Source: Drosophila pseudoobscura (taxonomy: Eukaryota; Arthropoda; Insecta; Diptera; Drosophilidae). Taken from it: a stretch of DNA of 64,000 nt. Each line of letters opens with the position of its first letter. Within the stretch, counting starts at the first letter, position 1. Location of the stretch: positions 56,187,869 through 56,251,868 of the forward strand of contig NC_046683.1 of the NCBI RefSeq assembly GCF_009870125.1, read 5' to 3'. Under the pieces are notes generated by a model. It ran no database searches, was not told where the DNA came from, and worked only from the letters and a program-made list of their open reading frames with translations. Shown here in pieces: positions 27,860 to 40,451 of the stretch. Made by a program: the position numbers and the translations under genes.

Positions 27860-27898
27860 CTGCCAGGCACTGGCATCCAAGGTAGCCAGAAAGGACAT
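27860..27898 (-). CDS. TfAP-2: TfAP-2 first coding exon (13 codons)
   Basis: On the minus strand an ATG at 27898 opens 13 codons, MSFLATLDASAWQ, ending in CAG at 27860 followed by a GTATTT donor in phase 0. The next TfAP-2 exon (1596) also begins in phase 0, so joining them gives ...SAWQ-ERLSGHGS. The peptide closely resembles the alternative N-terminus of vertebrate TFAP2A, MSILAKMGDWQ, which likewise ends in WQ just before the shared exon. This makes it a credible tiny start exon about 26 kb upstream of the rest of the gene. The donor is only a fair match to consensus, and other alternative first exons may exist that I did not find. Confidence 0.72.
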
Positions 27899-28564
27899 AT
27901 CCAACTCCTACGGAAATAAACGAAAAGTTTGTTAAAGCAATTTTTCAATTGGCACTTGGTCGACGGGTCTGTGCACCTTCCGTCGGAAGTTGTTTGTAAA
28001 ATCCAGAATGATGACAGCTTTGTATTTTGGCCAAAATTGCAAATTTATGTTAATCGTTCGTTGGACGAGGAGCACAAGACAGAGGAGGAGATGCTGATAC
28101 TCGTGTTGTAAATCACGCGTTACCGCCGGAACTTTCAAAACACGTTTATTTTGGTTGAGTCGGCAGGAGGTGAAGTGAAGGAAGGATGGCTGAATTCGGA
28201 CTCGGACTCGGAGTCGATGTCGATGTCGGACTTGACATCCGCCTAGTAAATTTCCGTTCAGATTTCCTACACTTTTACAAAGAGGTTCCAATGCGACTGG
28301 AGCGCTGTTGGCGTCGTCTCGTGTCCTCGTAGTCTGAAACAACTTCCGTATCTCCTTTGTGGTTTTCGGCCAAAGGATTTGCCAAGCTTACATTCGGGAG
28401 TTGAGTTGGGACGGTACCCAAGACCCAGCCTTTGGCTATGTACTACCCGGGGGTGTATGTGTATGCATGCAGCTTCTGTTGGTCACATACCATGCCGTCC
28501 GCGTCCGCTGTGTCCAAATATACCCAAGATAGCGCGCAGCTTTTCAAACATGCAGCTCTACTCT

Positions 28565-28640
28565 ACAGTACAGTACAGTACAGAACAGTACAGTACATAC
28601 ATACATCCGTGTACATGGCACGAGTACGAGTACGAGTACC
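28565..28640. repeat. CAGTA pentanucleotide repeat and CGAGTA hexanucleotide repeat
   Basis: CAGTACAGTA units at 28565-28597, then ACGAGTACGAGTACGAGTA at about 28620-28638. Confidence 0.65.
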
Positions 28641-28931
28641 GTACCTGTGCCTGTACATACATACATCCATCTGTACATAAATACATACATACTCGTACGC
28701 ACAGCACAGCATGCAGTGTCGGTGGGGACGGGGGTGGGGATGGGGGTGTTGTTGGGGAGTTGGCGACTCCCTGGACGCGTGTACATGCGTACTTTTGAGA
28801 TTCTGTTTCGGATACGGAGGACACAATCTTCCACGGGGGCCAATATCTCCCGAGGAAATACACAACTTTACTCTCGTTCGAGGCGAAGGCCCGGCGAAAC
28901 CCGAGCCTGGAGACAGCCAAATGTGTCATGT

Positions 28932-28966
28932 GGCCTGCCCTGCCCTGGCCTGGCCTGGCCTGGCCG
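28932..28966. repeat. CTGGC pentanucleotide repeat
   Basis: CCTGCCCTGGCCTGGCCTGG-type repeat upstream of the TfAP-2 start exon. Confidence 0.6.
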
Positions 28967-29919
28967 CCTTCCATGTACAGAAAAGTGCATAATTACACAT
29001 ACCAAATATATGCCCATGTACCTATGCACCCACACATAACATAATGTACAACTCCCGTTTATATCGATAGTAATGTACGAATGTATTATCCCATCCCCGA
29101 ATTTCTGATGCCCATGGCCTGAGGATGTTTGTACCGACATATACATATATTTAAGATCCTGCATGTGTTAGGACCGAACCTGGGGGGTGATGCTAACAAA
29201 GAAAAAGCACAGTTACAGTACTACCCCCCAACCCCCTGAAAACGCTGCTGTGTCAACAGCACAAGCCCCAATAGACCGCCCGAATACATATCGCTTTTGG
29301 GGATGCTGGCAGAATTTTCACGAGGCTGGCCCGCCCGGGAACGTTAGAGGCGGTATGTACAAATCATCATTGACTCAACCCCTATTCTTATCCTCCATCT
29401 CGCTCTGCTCTCGCCGTCCATCTCTCTCGCTCTATTTCTCTTCGTTCTCTTTGGTCGCTCTGGGTTTTCTCTTTCTACGGATTTACAATTTCACCCATAC
29501 ACACACAGTACATTCACGGGGAGGGGAGGAGTATACATATACATACATATACCTCTCTGTCGGCAACATTTAAAGGTAAGGATAAGCATGAAAACTGACA
29601 TTACTTTCATTATAGCTTGAAAAGCAATGCACTAAAAAAAGACCCCAGCCAAATAATTTTCAATAATTAAAATATTTTCGTTTAATTCAAGTTTAAGTTA
29701 AGTAAATTATCTCATAATAAAGAACCATTTCTGATCACTGTTTAAATAAAGTTGTAATGAAAAATTAAATAAAGTTTAGATTAAAAAATCTTCTTTGTTA
29801 CTGAAGATATTCCAACAGAACCGAACTATCAAAAATGTTCCTCTATTGAAAAATACTCGTAGTAATGGTAGATTAAAAAATATGGAGATGTCCATATATA
29901 TTGGATTTTGTCCTGATAA

Positions 29920-30400
29920 ATTGATTGAAAGTTTATATATAACTAATTTAATTTCATTAACTTTGATCTGAAAACCTATTAAAACAGGCAAAAGTTACAT
30001 CTTTTCGGAATTTGTTGGTATTTTTGTAATCTGTTTTTTTCTTTTCTATTATATTCGGTAGGAAAGATGATTCTTGATAAAAAATGTTCCTCCAAGTCTT
30101 TCTAACATATTGAACTATCTAAAAAAAACACTGCAAAATGTTCCCAGTCTCGGCTAACGGTATATTTGGTAACTTTTATTACCCTGGAACTTGGTAACGT
30201 ACGTCAAATGCCTCCGCGAGTTTATAATAAAAAGCAGGAAGGATCTCTATATTTTTAATTTGTAACTTGGAAAAGCACTGAAAATTTCGTTCATATGCAT
30301 AATAAATGTTATACAGATAGTCCTACCCGATTCACAGAGTCTTGCAATTTTGTACCTCAACCACAAAAACCACTTATATCTTATGTTCGATTGTTGTAAT
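29920..30400 (+). repeat. Dispersed repeat of unknown family, copy 2
   Basis: Second copy of the block at 20940-21560, with the same order of shared words (for example TTCCCAGTCTCGGCTAACGG near 30140, followed by TAACTTTTATTACCCTGGAA). Copy 1 lies inside the TfAP-2 intron and this copy lies upstream of the TfAP-2 start exon. Confidence 0.58.
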
Positions 30401-31077
30401 TTTTGTTGGTGAGCAAGGGGCCTACCTAACTGTTTTCAAATGTTAACAAATTTGTCTTCAAAACTGGACAAATTACAATTTTTACGAATACCTTACGCTA
30501 GTCTTCCGTGCGCCCATCAATCTCTATTTATATGATCCTGAGATAATTTATGCAGATCGGCTTTGTTTTTAAATTATTTCCCCACAAAATCAAGTGTGTA
30601 AAAAAAGAGATATCAACAAAATTTAAAAATCGTGGAACTGCAGAGATAAATTAACTCCGGCTCTTCGTTTTTAGCCGTAGATTTATTTAATGAATAAATA
30701 TGAAAATCAAAATAATAATGAGTAATGAAAAAAGGTTATTTTCCGCAGCAATACATTCAATAGGAATGTATTCATTATTAATTAATCATCTCCAGCAGGT
30801 CGTACTTAAGAGATTGCCCTGCGTTGGGGTTTGTCGATGGCCTAAATGCTTATCGCATCATTAGCTGCCCCACAACAGAAGAGCAATCGAGAATAGATTA
30901 GTATTTAATGGCTTTTATATATTTATACAAAAAACGAAAATAAGCCTTAAAATACGTTTAAATGCAATTGCATTGGAACTGAAAGTTGGAGGCCCTTGCG
31001 GCCATCATCGGGAGTCCGGAGTCTCGAGGCAAGAGTTATGTTATTTATGTAGGTGACTGCCTAGAAGCACGTGCGTC

Positions 31078-31120
31078 CCAGTCACAGTCACAGTACCAGT
31101 CCCAGTCCCAGTCCCAGCAT
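31078..31120. repeat. CAGTCC/CAGTCA repeat
   Basis: About seven hexanucleotide units of CAGTCC and variants. Confidence 0.6.
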
Positions 31121-31867
31121 TTCAGACGCACTCGAGTGCGACCTCACGGGCGCATTTGGGTTCATGCGAGGAGACCTGTATATGGGATTTTGAAATCATA
31201 TATTTATATTTCCACTAATTCATTTTTAATAATTTGTTTGGTTCTGTAGCTCGTTGGTCATCACGCCCCGCGCTTGTGTGTTAATTATCGACTTGGACTC
31301 TCGAGTATTCGAGGCGGCCAGAGAGGAATTGTATGCTGGCGGTCGGCAAGATGAACGAGTAAGGCCACGCATTTGACTGCATTCTGCAGGAGACCTGCTC
31401 CTCTTGGGCGATTCAGATTCGGGGCTAAGATCCACTGGCTTAAATAATTTATCGTGCATGTCGAGTTTCTTCGTGTCTTGTGAAGTATGCGTATACGGCC
31501 TCTTAGACCGTATAGATACATACGTACAGCTGTGGCATTGCTTGATGCCCATTTGACGTCATCTCTATGGACTCATTAATGATTATACCCAGAGAAGATC
31601 CATCATTACAACCATAATGCAATTATTATCTTATTAATGTTTCAAACAATTTACTAATGTATTTTTTTCTTTCTTTCTCGAACTGCAGATGTCAATGGCA
31701 GAAATCGAATAGGAAGATTTTATGGTTCGCTATCCCTTCAAGATATGCAGACATCCAGACGAAGGTGGAGCTTAAGGTGTAGTACAAGACACGCTAAGCA
31801 TGCGCAACATTCCCCACAGAAGGACGTACTTGCGGCTGCCACCGCTCCTTCTTCTTCGTGGCTTCTT

Positions 31868-31918
31868 GGCAGCCTACCAGCCTACCAGCCTACCGGCCTC
31901 TACCAGCCTACCAGCCTC
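31868..31918. repeat. CTACCAGC repeat
   Basis: About five to six units of CTACCAGC. Noncoding. Confidence 0.6.
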
Positions 31919-32984
31919 TGCCAGAATCGTGCTACACTTGGCGAAATCCGTCCAGATTGCAGAAAGGAGGAGTAGCTCACATAGCGCAAGGGTCCAGAGA
32001 GATCCAGCCAATGACCACAAGCAAAAGTGGGAGTTGCTATAATTGTTTAATTATAGGATTTTGCTTGCTTGACTTTGCATTTTGTGCTCATAACTTTTGC
32101 GCTGAGTTCATGTTACCTCTGTTCCACTGGGTATAGGACCATATAGCCACATTTTGTGTACCCTTAACGATGTTCCATTCAATGGTCAAGGAGTATTTTG
32201 AGTATTTATATTGAGTACGCTCTGTACTTGTGTAGGCACTCTTCTATGTTCATTACCCAATAAGTAGGCGAATTTGTACAGTTTCTGTTCGTTTTTTAGA
32301 TATTCACGGTCCACTACTTATAGGTACAACACGCAAGGGTGTACGAAAATCGCCAAAGAACTTGGGGAATATTTTATTCTTACAGTTTTGACACGGGTTG
32401 CTCTCCCTGTTTTGTTTTTGCTTTATATTAACCTTCGCGGCGAAATCTGCAATCGCTCCAGTGCTCAAGCTTTAGAACCGGCATCGCCTCCGATCGGCCC
32501 CTGCTTCTTCCACGCCTAAGGAAAGGCTGACCTGTGTCGTTATTGTCGATGTTTCTACTCTGAAAACATTCTACCCCGGCCCAGGCAGCGTTATGGTTGA
32601 CTAACATACATAGATCTTGTATCTATCATATGACAAAAGCTAATGATCTGAAATCTAATCTTTTTAGCAGCGACCATTGGACGTTTTACTGCAAAGAATG
32701 GATGAATCTCAAGTGAACCAATCTCCAGGTTGGAGTACAATGGCCCCCGCCATTGGAAAGCAACCAAAAAATTCCTAACATATTTGCCGATCTCCGCTCG
32801 TCAATGACTGCCGTTGCAGCAGCCCTTTTCTGCGGTCGTGTACAGAAAATTATGAACACTAGCCCGTGCCAGACTCGACGCCGGTATTTCTGCCTCATCT
32901 CTTAATGGAGCCTGCCTTGGGGCGGTCATGTGCAATCTTGCAAGAGTTTGCAGCCAGCCGCTTATAAATGAGCTTCTACGAACG

Positions 32985-33080
32985 AGCAGAGCAGAGCAGA
33001 GCCGAGCCGAGCCGAGCCTTTGATGGGGCACACTTGAAGCCTGCCCGCGTTGCGCTGCGTTGCGCTGCGTTGCGCTGCGA
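32985..33080. repeat. Two adjacent tandem repeats (GAGCA/GAGCC and GCGTTGCGCT)
   Basis: GAGCA and GAGCC units at 32985-33018 and a perfect 10-base unit GCGTTGCGCT repeated three times at 33047-33079. Confidence 0.65.
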
Positions 33081-34627
33081 CATATAAAAGCTGCAACCTA
33101 TAATTGCTCAGATCTGTGGTCCAGTCCAGGACAATCGACGAGGACAAACCAGTCTGTCATAACACCCACAATAACCCGTCATCGCCCCTGAATATTCGCC
33201 AGACAAAATTTAGTAGCAGGATTCGGCGCAATCTAACATCGTAAAACGCCACTAACAGCGGACCCAGGGTCCGGGGTCCAGGGAAATGCGAGTGTGTACG
33301 AGTATGCACGAGTATGGTATGGACGAGTATGAGGAGGAACGCGCGTTTGTGCCTTGTGGGCGCACTCGATGCGGGCCCGCTCGGGCTCGCTCGGGCGATG
33401 CCAAGACGTGAAATTGATGGGCAGTTTCTACTATACCTTGAATACTTCAGACGTGACGTGAATAATGCGCACGATAAGGATCTCAAATACCTTCTTTTGA
33501 GCGCAGTACATGCAAATTTTGAAGATTATTCGCCGATTACCAGCGGTTAAAGTGATTTGGAGTATACTCGTATGTATGTCTGTATAGGAAATAATGGTAC
33601 ACATTTATGTGTTCCTTTAAAGAATTTATTTTTATGAATTATGTTACAATTCTAGCCAATATGAATATTTCAAACAGCATATAAATTGAGCCCTTCAGAA
33701 AATTCGATTACCAGACATCTGTATACTCCCCTACATAGGGGTATGTATGTACTAAAGGGCTTAATTATTGGTTTCCACCCCAAATGAAGGATGAATTTAT
33801 GACCCTATAAAGTACATACATATATGTAGCACATACGTACATATATATATGCATTCTCAAAATGGATAACAAGTCGAATCGATACCACATGCCCGTACCA
33901 GCAATAGGAACTGAGATATTCCAAGAGTTTAAGATATATTTAGTTTATTCAGATCTATATTTACATATTTGGCATACCCGAGGCCGAGCAGTGTGATTGA
34001 GTATATTTTTAAGGCATACGCACAGAAATCCATTTTCTCAAAAACAAAATCCTTTCAACTCCTCCGTTATTATAAATTCAACCAATACATTGAGCTGGCA
34101 ACCTAATTTGAAATTCAATTCCATTTTGAAATTTATTCCACAATCTGAAAACGCACAATATTTTCGTAGATAGGAAGAATTCTGATTGATTGGACGGATG
34201 GATTCATAGGTCAAAGGCAGTAACCGTTTTCACGGCTTATAAATTACTCTCTTTTCTATATGTAAATTGAGTCTTTAATAGTAGCCTTCCAGAATACTCG
34301 TAAGAATATATTTCGCATCGCATTCGTATCCCGGAAAATGGTGCACTTGTGGCAACGTTTCCTAAAGGGATTATCTCGATAATAATAAACCGCGCCGCTC
34401 GGCATAAGTCCGCAATTGGCTTTCCCATGACCAAACAGTATTTACTCGAGTGCATAAGCCTCTTGCCTGCCTATTGTGGCACCATGAATGTGTGGGCAGT
34501 AAAAGAACAATTGTTTTCGGGCATGAAATTCAAATACAAACAGGGCGAACAATGCCGTTTATGAACCTGTCAATCCTAAATTGAATTGGGATTGTGTAAA
34601 CTTGGATTCAGCATTGATGGGTACGCC

Positions 34628-34700
34628 AATGCCACTGCCACTGCCACTGCCAATGCCCACACTCCTGCTCCTGCTCCTGCTCCTGCTCCTTCTCCTGCTC
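34628..34700. repeat. CTGCCA and CTCCTG hexanucleotide repeats
   Basis: Four CTGCCA-type units followed by about six CTCCTG units. Confidence 0.6.
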
Positions 34701-35310
34701 GTATCGATACGCTTGTTTAATCACTCTACTCACACACGACGGGCTCTGAATTGGCGCCATCTGCTAACTTGTTACAAATTTAATACCCATGAATATATCC
34801 GTATGGGAATATTTGTACAAGTATTATTGTGCTACTGTTATCCGTATGCCTACGTGCTGGCCGCACAGCAGTTCCAAATGTTTATTTTATTCAAGCATTA
34901 TTTTCTTCACAGGTAGACTCGAATGATGTAAAATCAAACAAGGAAATTGCATTTTACGCACACGATTTTAATCATTCAAAGATATACAAAGTATAAACGA
35001 TGATGATACATATATCGTATATGCGAGTACGAAACCATCAGCTAATTGGGGGTGTAATAGTACTCGCTGGGCAGTGCAGTGCCAGTACTGCCAGTAAACG
35101 CTTCTCCGATTGAACACACCCCTCAAGTGTGGTCGTGGTCTTTATCGTGTTTAAATATGGGCCAAAGGTAACACATTAGCATGAACAATTTAAGTAATTG
35201 TAAGTCCCGCAACCCTGTCTTCTCCGCAGTGGATTCGGCCAATTTGGAATTCATTTTCAAGCGAACTCAAAGGCTAAAAGTGTATATTTTAATGACCGGC
35301 TTGGTCGATG

Positions 35311-35331
35311 GGTATGGTATGGTATGGTATG
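35311..35331. repeat. GGTAT pentanucleotide repeat
   Basis: Four GGTAT units in noncoding DNA. Confidence 0.6.
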
Positions 35332-36799
35332 GCTGGATGGGTTGGTATGTCAACACTTGACAAGTGCACCGGGACGAAATACTTTATTAGGCGTGTACCG
35401 TCGCATCGCATCGTGTACCGCAGTTCAACCCATAATTCAACGACATTGTTAATGTCGCCCAAATGAGAAAAGTATGAAGGTTGACAGATTGCGTAGGACG
35501 CCGACGAGAATTTTGACAGATGGCTCTTTTCCAACTCTGCTTTTTGATCTGGCAATTTTTTGTGTTTAAATTTAAAAGTGTTTTGTTATCCTTCAATGCG
35601 CCTTGTTTAGCAAATAGATAATTTAAATTTAACAGAAAAAGGGTGACGTTGGGTGACGGATTAAGCGGCACGAGAAATGTAACAATTTAAACAACCCATT
35701 GTGAAATGTCTGTCAATATATTGGCAGATTATCTCGATGACGTAGTGCAATTAGGTTCTTAGCATTAGGGTAACAAATCTAGAAAACCACCTTGGATATT
35801 CTTTATGGTAATCAATATCATAACTTCCTTGGGCGTAAATTATGGGTTACCACATGCTTGGTTTGCCTGCATTTTGCGGGTAGAAATAAAACGACCACGG
35901 GAGGGGCGAGGCAAGGCGGGCCGAGTCGTTTTTTACACCACCGAGGGCGTTGCTGGCCGATGAAGAAATTCGGGTATCGACAAATTGTCACGTAGTCCTC
36001 CTTACCGCACTGATAGGCAACATCATCAAAATTATTTTTTAGCACTCGCTGAGGGGGACTCGGACTCGGACTCAGACTCACACTCCCAGCCGGGGCCACC
36101 TTCTCCGGGAAAGCGCCAGGAAATTGTAATTACAATTTTGTGTTGCAACCACTCGGCACGCAGCGTACTCGAGCCCAATTCGGGGTGGCCCGTGGTTAAG
36201 CGACCGTGTAATTTACAATTCTCCCTGGTTGCCCACTCCGTTTACTGTCTACAAACGTTTTAATTATGGTTTATTTTACATTTTCACTTGGATTAGTACG
36301 TATGCATGTGTGCCGCACGCAGTATATTTGTGGCAGGTGTAAAGGAGATATTTATAAAATGCAAAAATGCTTACAATGTAATACATGTGGATATATTCAT
36401 TCATAATTGAAAAACATTAGTCGGTTTGTAACATATCATTATGGTCATTTACTTATTTTATTACAGGTAATAAATATCCGGACCGTGTTATGTCATAGAA
36501 TAAAGACTGCTCAAATGAGCGAGCTTCATCAGTACCGAGGTTTATATACCCCTTGAAGTGCGACGCACAGTGGGGCCTCAGCCGAAAGGAGGTGGCAAAA
36601 GTTATAGAATTATATTACCGCTTTGAATAAAAGCTACCCAAAATCTAATTTGAAAGAAAACCCGAGTTTCGCAGATAGTTATGAGCACTCAAAGTGGCAA
36701 ATTGTTTTAGGGTGCAAAAATGTATTCAACTTTAATTCACATACTGAAACTTTCAGTAAAATACTTATGACGTATGATTCTACATATTAACGTATCTAT

Positions 36800-37830
36800 T
36801 ACTACTTTCAGCTCCGTAGAATCATAGAGAAGAGCCAACAAAATAACATTAAAAATGATTTGATTGCTTTTCTAAATATTCTCCATGATGATGGATTCAA
36901 AGCACTTTTTCCACTCGGAAGGTGACACCTCTGAAATGAGTGTTTTGAATTATTCAACAGCCTCCTCCCTCCGTCGTGATAGAACGGTGCCCGCGCATTT
37001 TTTTCTTCAAGTCGGGAATAAAAATAGTCATTAGGTGCCAGGTCAGGGCTGTCAGGCGAATGACCCAATAATTCGATGTTTTCCGTATACAAAAATGCTC
37101 TGCAGTGGGATGAAGTTTTATGATGAAGTAGGAGCCGTCTTCTAAGGTTGGTTTCCCTCAATTCTGCAAATGGTTGTGTACAACTCCGAATTAACGCTTC
37201 TACGTGTCTCCAGAGTAACAAGTGCAGCATGACCCCTTTTTACGAAGGAACAGGCGACCATTCTTTGAACTGCAACGACCCCGAATAACTTTTGTTGGCT
37301 TTACCTCGTTGTGGAACACCCATACCGTCGATAGTTGTTTTGTTTTCGGCTCATGATTCGTCAGCTATTAAGATGTCATAAACGTGTTTTGAATCACCGT
37401 GGCTATATTTCATCAAGATTTCTTTGCACCAGTCGACACGAGCCTTTTTTTGCGCAGTTGTACAAAATGTGTGCAGTCCAACGGGAACATACATATCTTT
37501 TAGACGGTCAAATGTTGATGCAATATTAAATGTACGCTTCTCCCACGAACACCCAAAGATGCCTCTATCTGACGCTATGTTGCGTGACGATCTTGCAATT
37601 GTAATTCACGCACTCCATCAATTTGCTCTAGCACAACAACCGTTGTGGACGAGCCTTACGAGATTCGTTTTGCAGCGAAGGACGGACACTACTGAATCAG
37701 TTTCACCATTTTTCCGCAGTGGCAATGCATGGTGCTTCATCACCAAAGGTCGAGCATTATTTATCGAAGCATTCTCGTCAATTCCAATTTTCTCAAAAAC
37801 ACATCCGTACAAGTAAAAGTTCTAAGCTTG
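36800..37830 (-). mobile_element. Decayed mariner-family transposon
   Basis: On the minus strand, broken frames spell mariner transposase landmarks in order. They are EQIDGVRELQLQDRHAT and RQIEASLGV (helix-turn-helix region, about 37560-37640), RVDWCKEILMKYSHGDSKHV followed by YDI (about 37370-37440), ADES then a stop where functional elements read DESW, STVWVFHNEVKPTKV (about 37300), RRRLLLHHK (catalytic HHDNA region changed to HHKTS), and HSPDSPDLAPNDYF ahead of the last 60 codons. Several stops and frameshifts, and loss of the second catalytic Asp, show it is inactive. I could not identify terminal inverted repeats. Confidence 0.82.
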
Positions 37831-38429
37831 ATTCTGATCATACCCGAAATAGCCAAGGCTACGGACTTAAAACACAGCCTACGTATAAAGGTGTATTCGT
37901 TGAAGTTCTAAAAAATTTCCAAACCATCTAATTTTTGGATTGTTTTAAAGCTTGGCCTTAAACAAATACATATGTATATTCCTGAATTTCATTGAGTTTG
38001 TGTTTTGTATATGTTCCTAGAATATTTTAGCCGTCTTTCAGATCTATTTAAGTAACGCAACTTACACAAAAAACGTCCAAATAAGGTCTGTCGGAGGTAT
38101 AAAACCCCATACAAAATCCCTACATATGTATGTATATCATCTATACCAAAATAAGCTCTGTCAGCGAAATTGTTTTTGGACAGCCTGCCGATGGATGTTC
38201 AAATACAAACTGATCACAGAAAAATTTTAGATGACAATATAAACTTTTTAAAATCTATTACTTTTCCAATAATATTTTATGAAATGCTTGATCTTCCCCT
38301 GGCATGTTTAGAAAAGTTCAATAGCATTTTTTGAATATCCATAAAAATTACTTCGAAGTTAAAAATAAAATATTCTACATATTCTACAAAATCAAAACGA
38401 ACCTATTGATATTTGCGGCAAAGTTATGA

Positions 38430-39560
38430 AGTCAAATATATGTTTTTAAAGACATATAGCTGCATATAGCATTTTGGCAGATGAGACAGCAGACATATCT
38501 GGAAAAGAACACCCCTCGATTGGTATTCGTTTTTTTGACAAAGGCCAAATGCAAATTATAGAAGTTTGTTTGGCTTTATAGACTTTGAATGCAGAAACTA
38601 TAGCTGCAAATATTAAATAATAAGTGAATGAAATGGATCTCAATCCTCACAAAGGTGTTGGACTAGGTTTTGATGGAGGGGTTCTAAAAGCATCATTTCC
38701 GAAAAGCAGATATTTTCACTGCCCTAAATTACTTATAGGCGGTACCTGAAATGCGAAACAGCATTTCGGCAATTAAAGGAAATATTTCAAGTCGTCGGAT
38801 GTTTTTTGTAAATAGTTGTTGCCTTAGAAAAAATCTTGAGCCGTTCAAAACGTTTTGCAATTCATATTTATATATATTTGAGTTGCATATATCTACAGCT
38901 AATGTAGTATTTAATAAAATATATTGTGTATATATGGAATCCACTAGGGTTAAAAAAAGCATTGCGATTGATTGTACTACTCCAAGAAATACTCAAAAGC
39001 AACCAATTCAAGCAAATCCTGCTTTCGCATCTATTACCAGAGACCCATATTTTTTTCTTATATTGAAGCAAAGATTTAAAGTGAAAAATAATCCAGAATT
39101 GTATTTATCTGCTTTTGATCCAATTGATATTGAAAATTTAAGTTTTATCTAGCCAGCATTTCTGCAGGTAGTGCTTTCTAGAATTTTCAGACGCCTAGTT
39201 AAAGAGACTAATTCGGAATTCCAGCACGACGTCTTGGAGGAGTTCGGGAAAGACTTAAAAGAAGACTTAAAATTGAATAAAAATATATTATCAAAATTAC
39301 TGAATAAAATAAATGACTGCCACCACACATATCTAATATTAAAGTTAAGGGAACAAAAATCTACCCTTCGCGACATCCTGAGTATGCCCTTGGCCTCAAC
39401 CAACTATATTTTGATACTATGGTATAATATAGTGGTCGGACTTAGAGACAATCTTGCCGTTTCGGTAAAAGCAAATACAAATAGAATTTTGGCTCGAATA
39501 TTTCGCACGTCATGTTTATTGAGCGCTCATTCCTGTTGCATTTACTTAATACAGTGAAAT
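38430..39560 (+). mobile_element. hAT-like transposon remnant, copy 2
   Basis: Plus-strand frames near 38464-38610 read ILADETADISGKEHPSIGIR then FFDKGQMQIIEVCLAL, a stop, and LNAETIAAN. This is the catalytic-domain start of hAT transposases related to the THAP12 / repressor-of-protein-kinase-inhibitor-like type (ADETTDI...). Two further open stretches follow. One at 38751-39152 includes QANPAFASITRDPYFF; the other at 39171-39557 is Lys/Leu-rich and likely lies in the insertion domain. Stops between them make it non-functional. It is in the same orientation as the related remnant at 16.9-18.0 kb. Confidence 0.65.
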
Positions 39561-39699
39561 CCGACAGAATTCGACTATTGACCTTGCTATATATGTACAT
39601 ATGGATTTGTGATTTATGTAAACTAACAGTATATTTTATACGTAAGCGCCGAAATTTGTATCGGAGCAGGAGCTATGTATTTATGTTTTAATGCTAATT

Positions 39700-40110
39700 A
39701 TTGAACTCCGTTTGTCATATTTCCACCTGACGTATTATTTTAGTAGAATAATTTATCTGTTAGCATTTTTCCGCTACTGTTTTCTATTCCGCTACATCCG
39801 TCTCTCTCTCTTTCATTTCTAACACCCACACTAGTCGTTATATCTAACTCCCCACCGCAAGGGGAGCACACTGCACGAAAAGTGTGAGAGAGAGAGCGAA
39901 TGAGTAAGCGCGTGGGTGGTGTTCCGTAGCCACTGAAATATCAGTTGTTCCTTCTGGCTATAATAACAATCCGATCTGATGCAGATTTGGCAATCTGCTA
40001 GATATTGTCATTCTCTATGGCTCAGCGTTTTCGATTTTTTTTTTATTATTTTAAAAATTTATAATTTGTGATGCCACAGATTTTTGCTCTATATGTGAGT
40101 GGAAGGGGGC
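39700..40110 (+). repeat. DINE-1-like interspersed repeat, copy C
   Basis: This copy shares CACTGCACGAAAAGTGTGAG, GAGTAAGCGCGTGG, CGTAGCCACTG and TCTGGCTATAATAACAATCC with copies A and B, in the same order as copy A. The 3' DINE-like tail (GACGGACTGACGG...) is not evident, so this copy is truncated or diverged. Confidence 0.55.
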
Positions 40111-40451
40111 GGCCCAAATTTGACGTCAAGCCTTGATACTTCCTTTTTTGCTCTACAAACATCTGAAAAATATTTTCCCAAGCAACAAACAAGCGTTCTT
40201 TAGATAAATCACCTGCACTTTAAATACGCTTATTTGCTGTTTTACACAGAAACTACCGAAAAAATAAAAAAAAACTCAAACCATTTTAGCAATCTGTTTT
40301 AAATTTGTTCCATAAGACGTTGCTAGCAAGGGGCACCTATTTATTTTTTGTAAATTTATTACTTATTATTTATGTATTAAATAATACAGAATTGTCTACG
40401 ATTTTTATTAAAAGAGCTAACGAAATATGTAAACTTTAGTTACTTGATTTC

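Larger units (their letters stand above)
27899..36700. other. Gene-poor interval upstream of TfAP-2 start exon
   Basis: I find no convincing protein-coding exon here. It should contain the 5' untranslated exon(s) and promoter of TfAP-2, but I could not place them. It holds microsatellites (28.56, 28.62, 28.93, 31.08, 31.87, 33.0, 34.63 and 35.31 kb), the second copy of an unknown repeat (29.92-30.40 kb) and otherwise AT-rich single-copy-looking DNA. Confidence 0.6.

Noticed and set aside
28565..28640. Regularly spaced short repeats as a CRISPR array
   Set aside because: They are head-to-tail microsatellites without unique spacers, in a eukaryotic genome.
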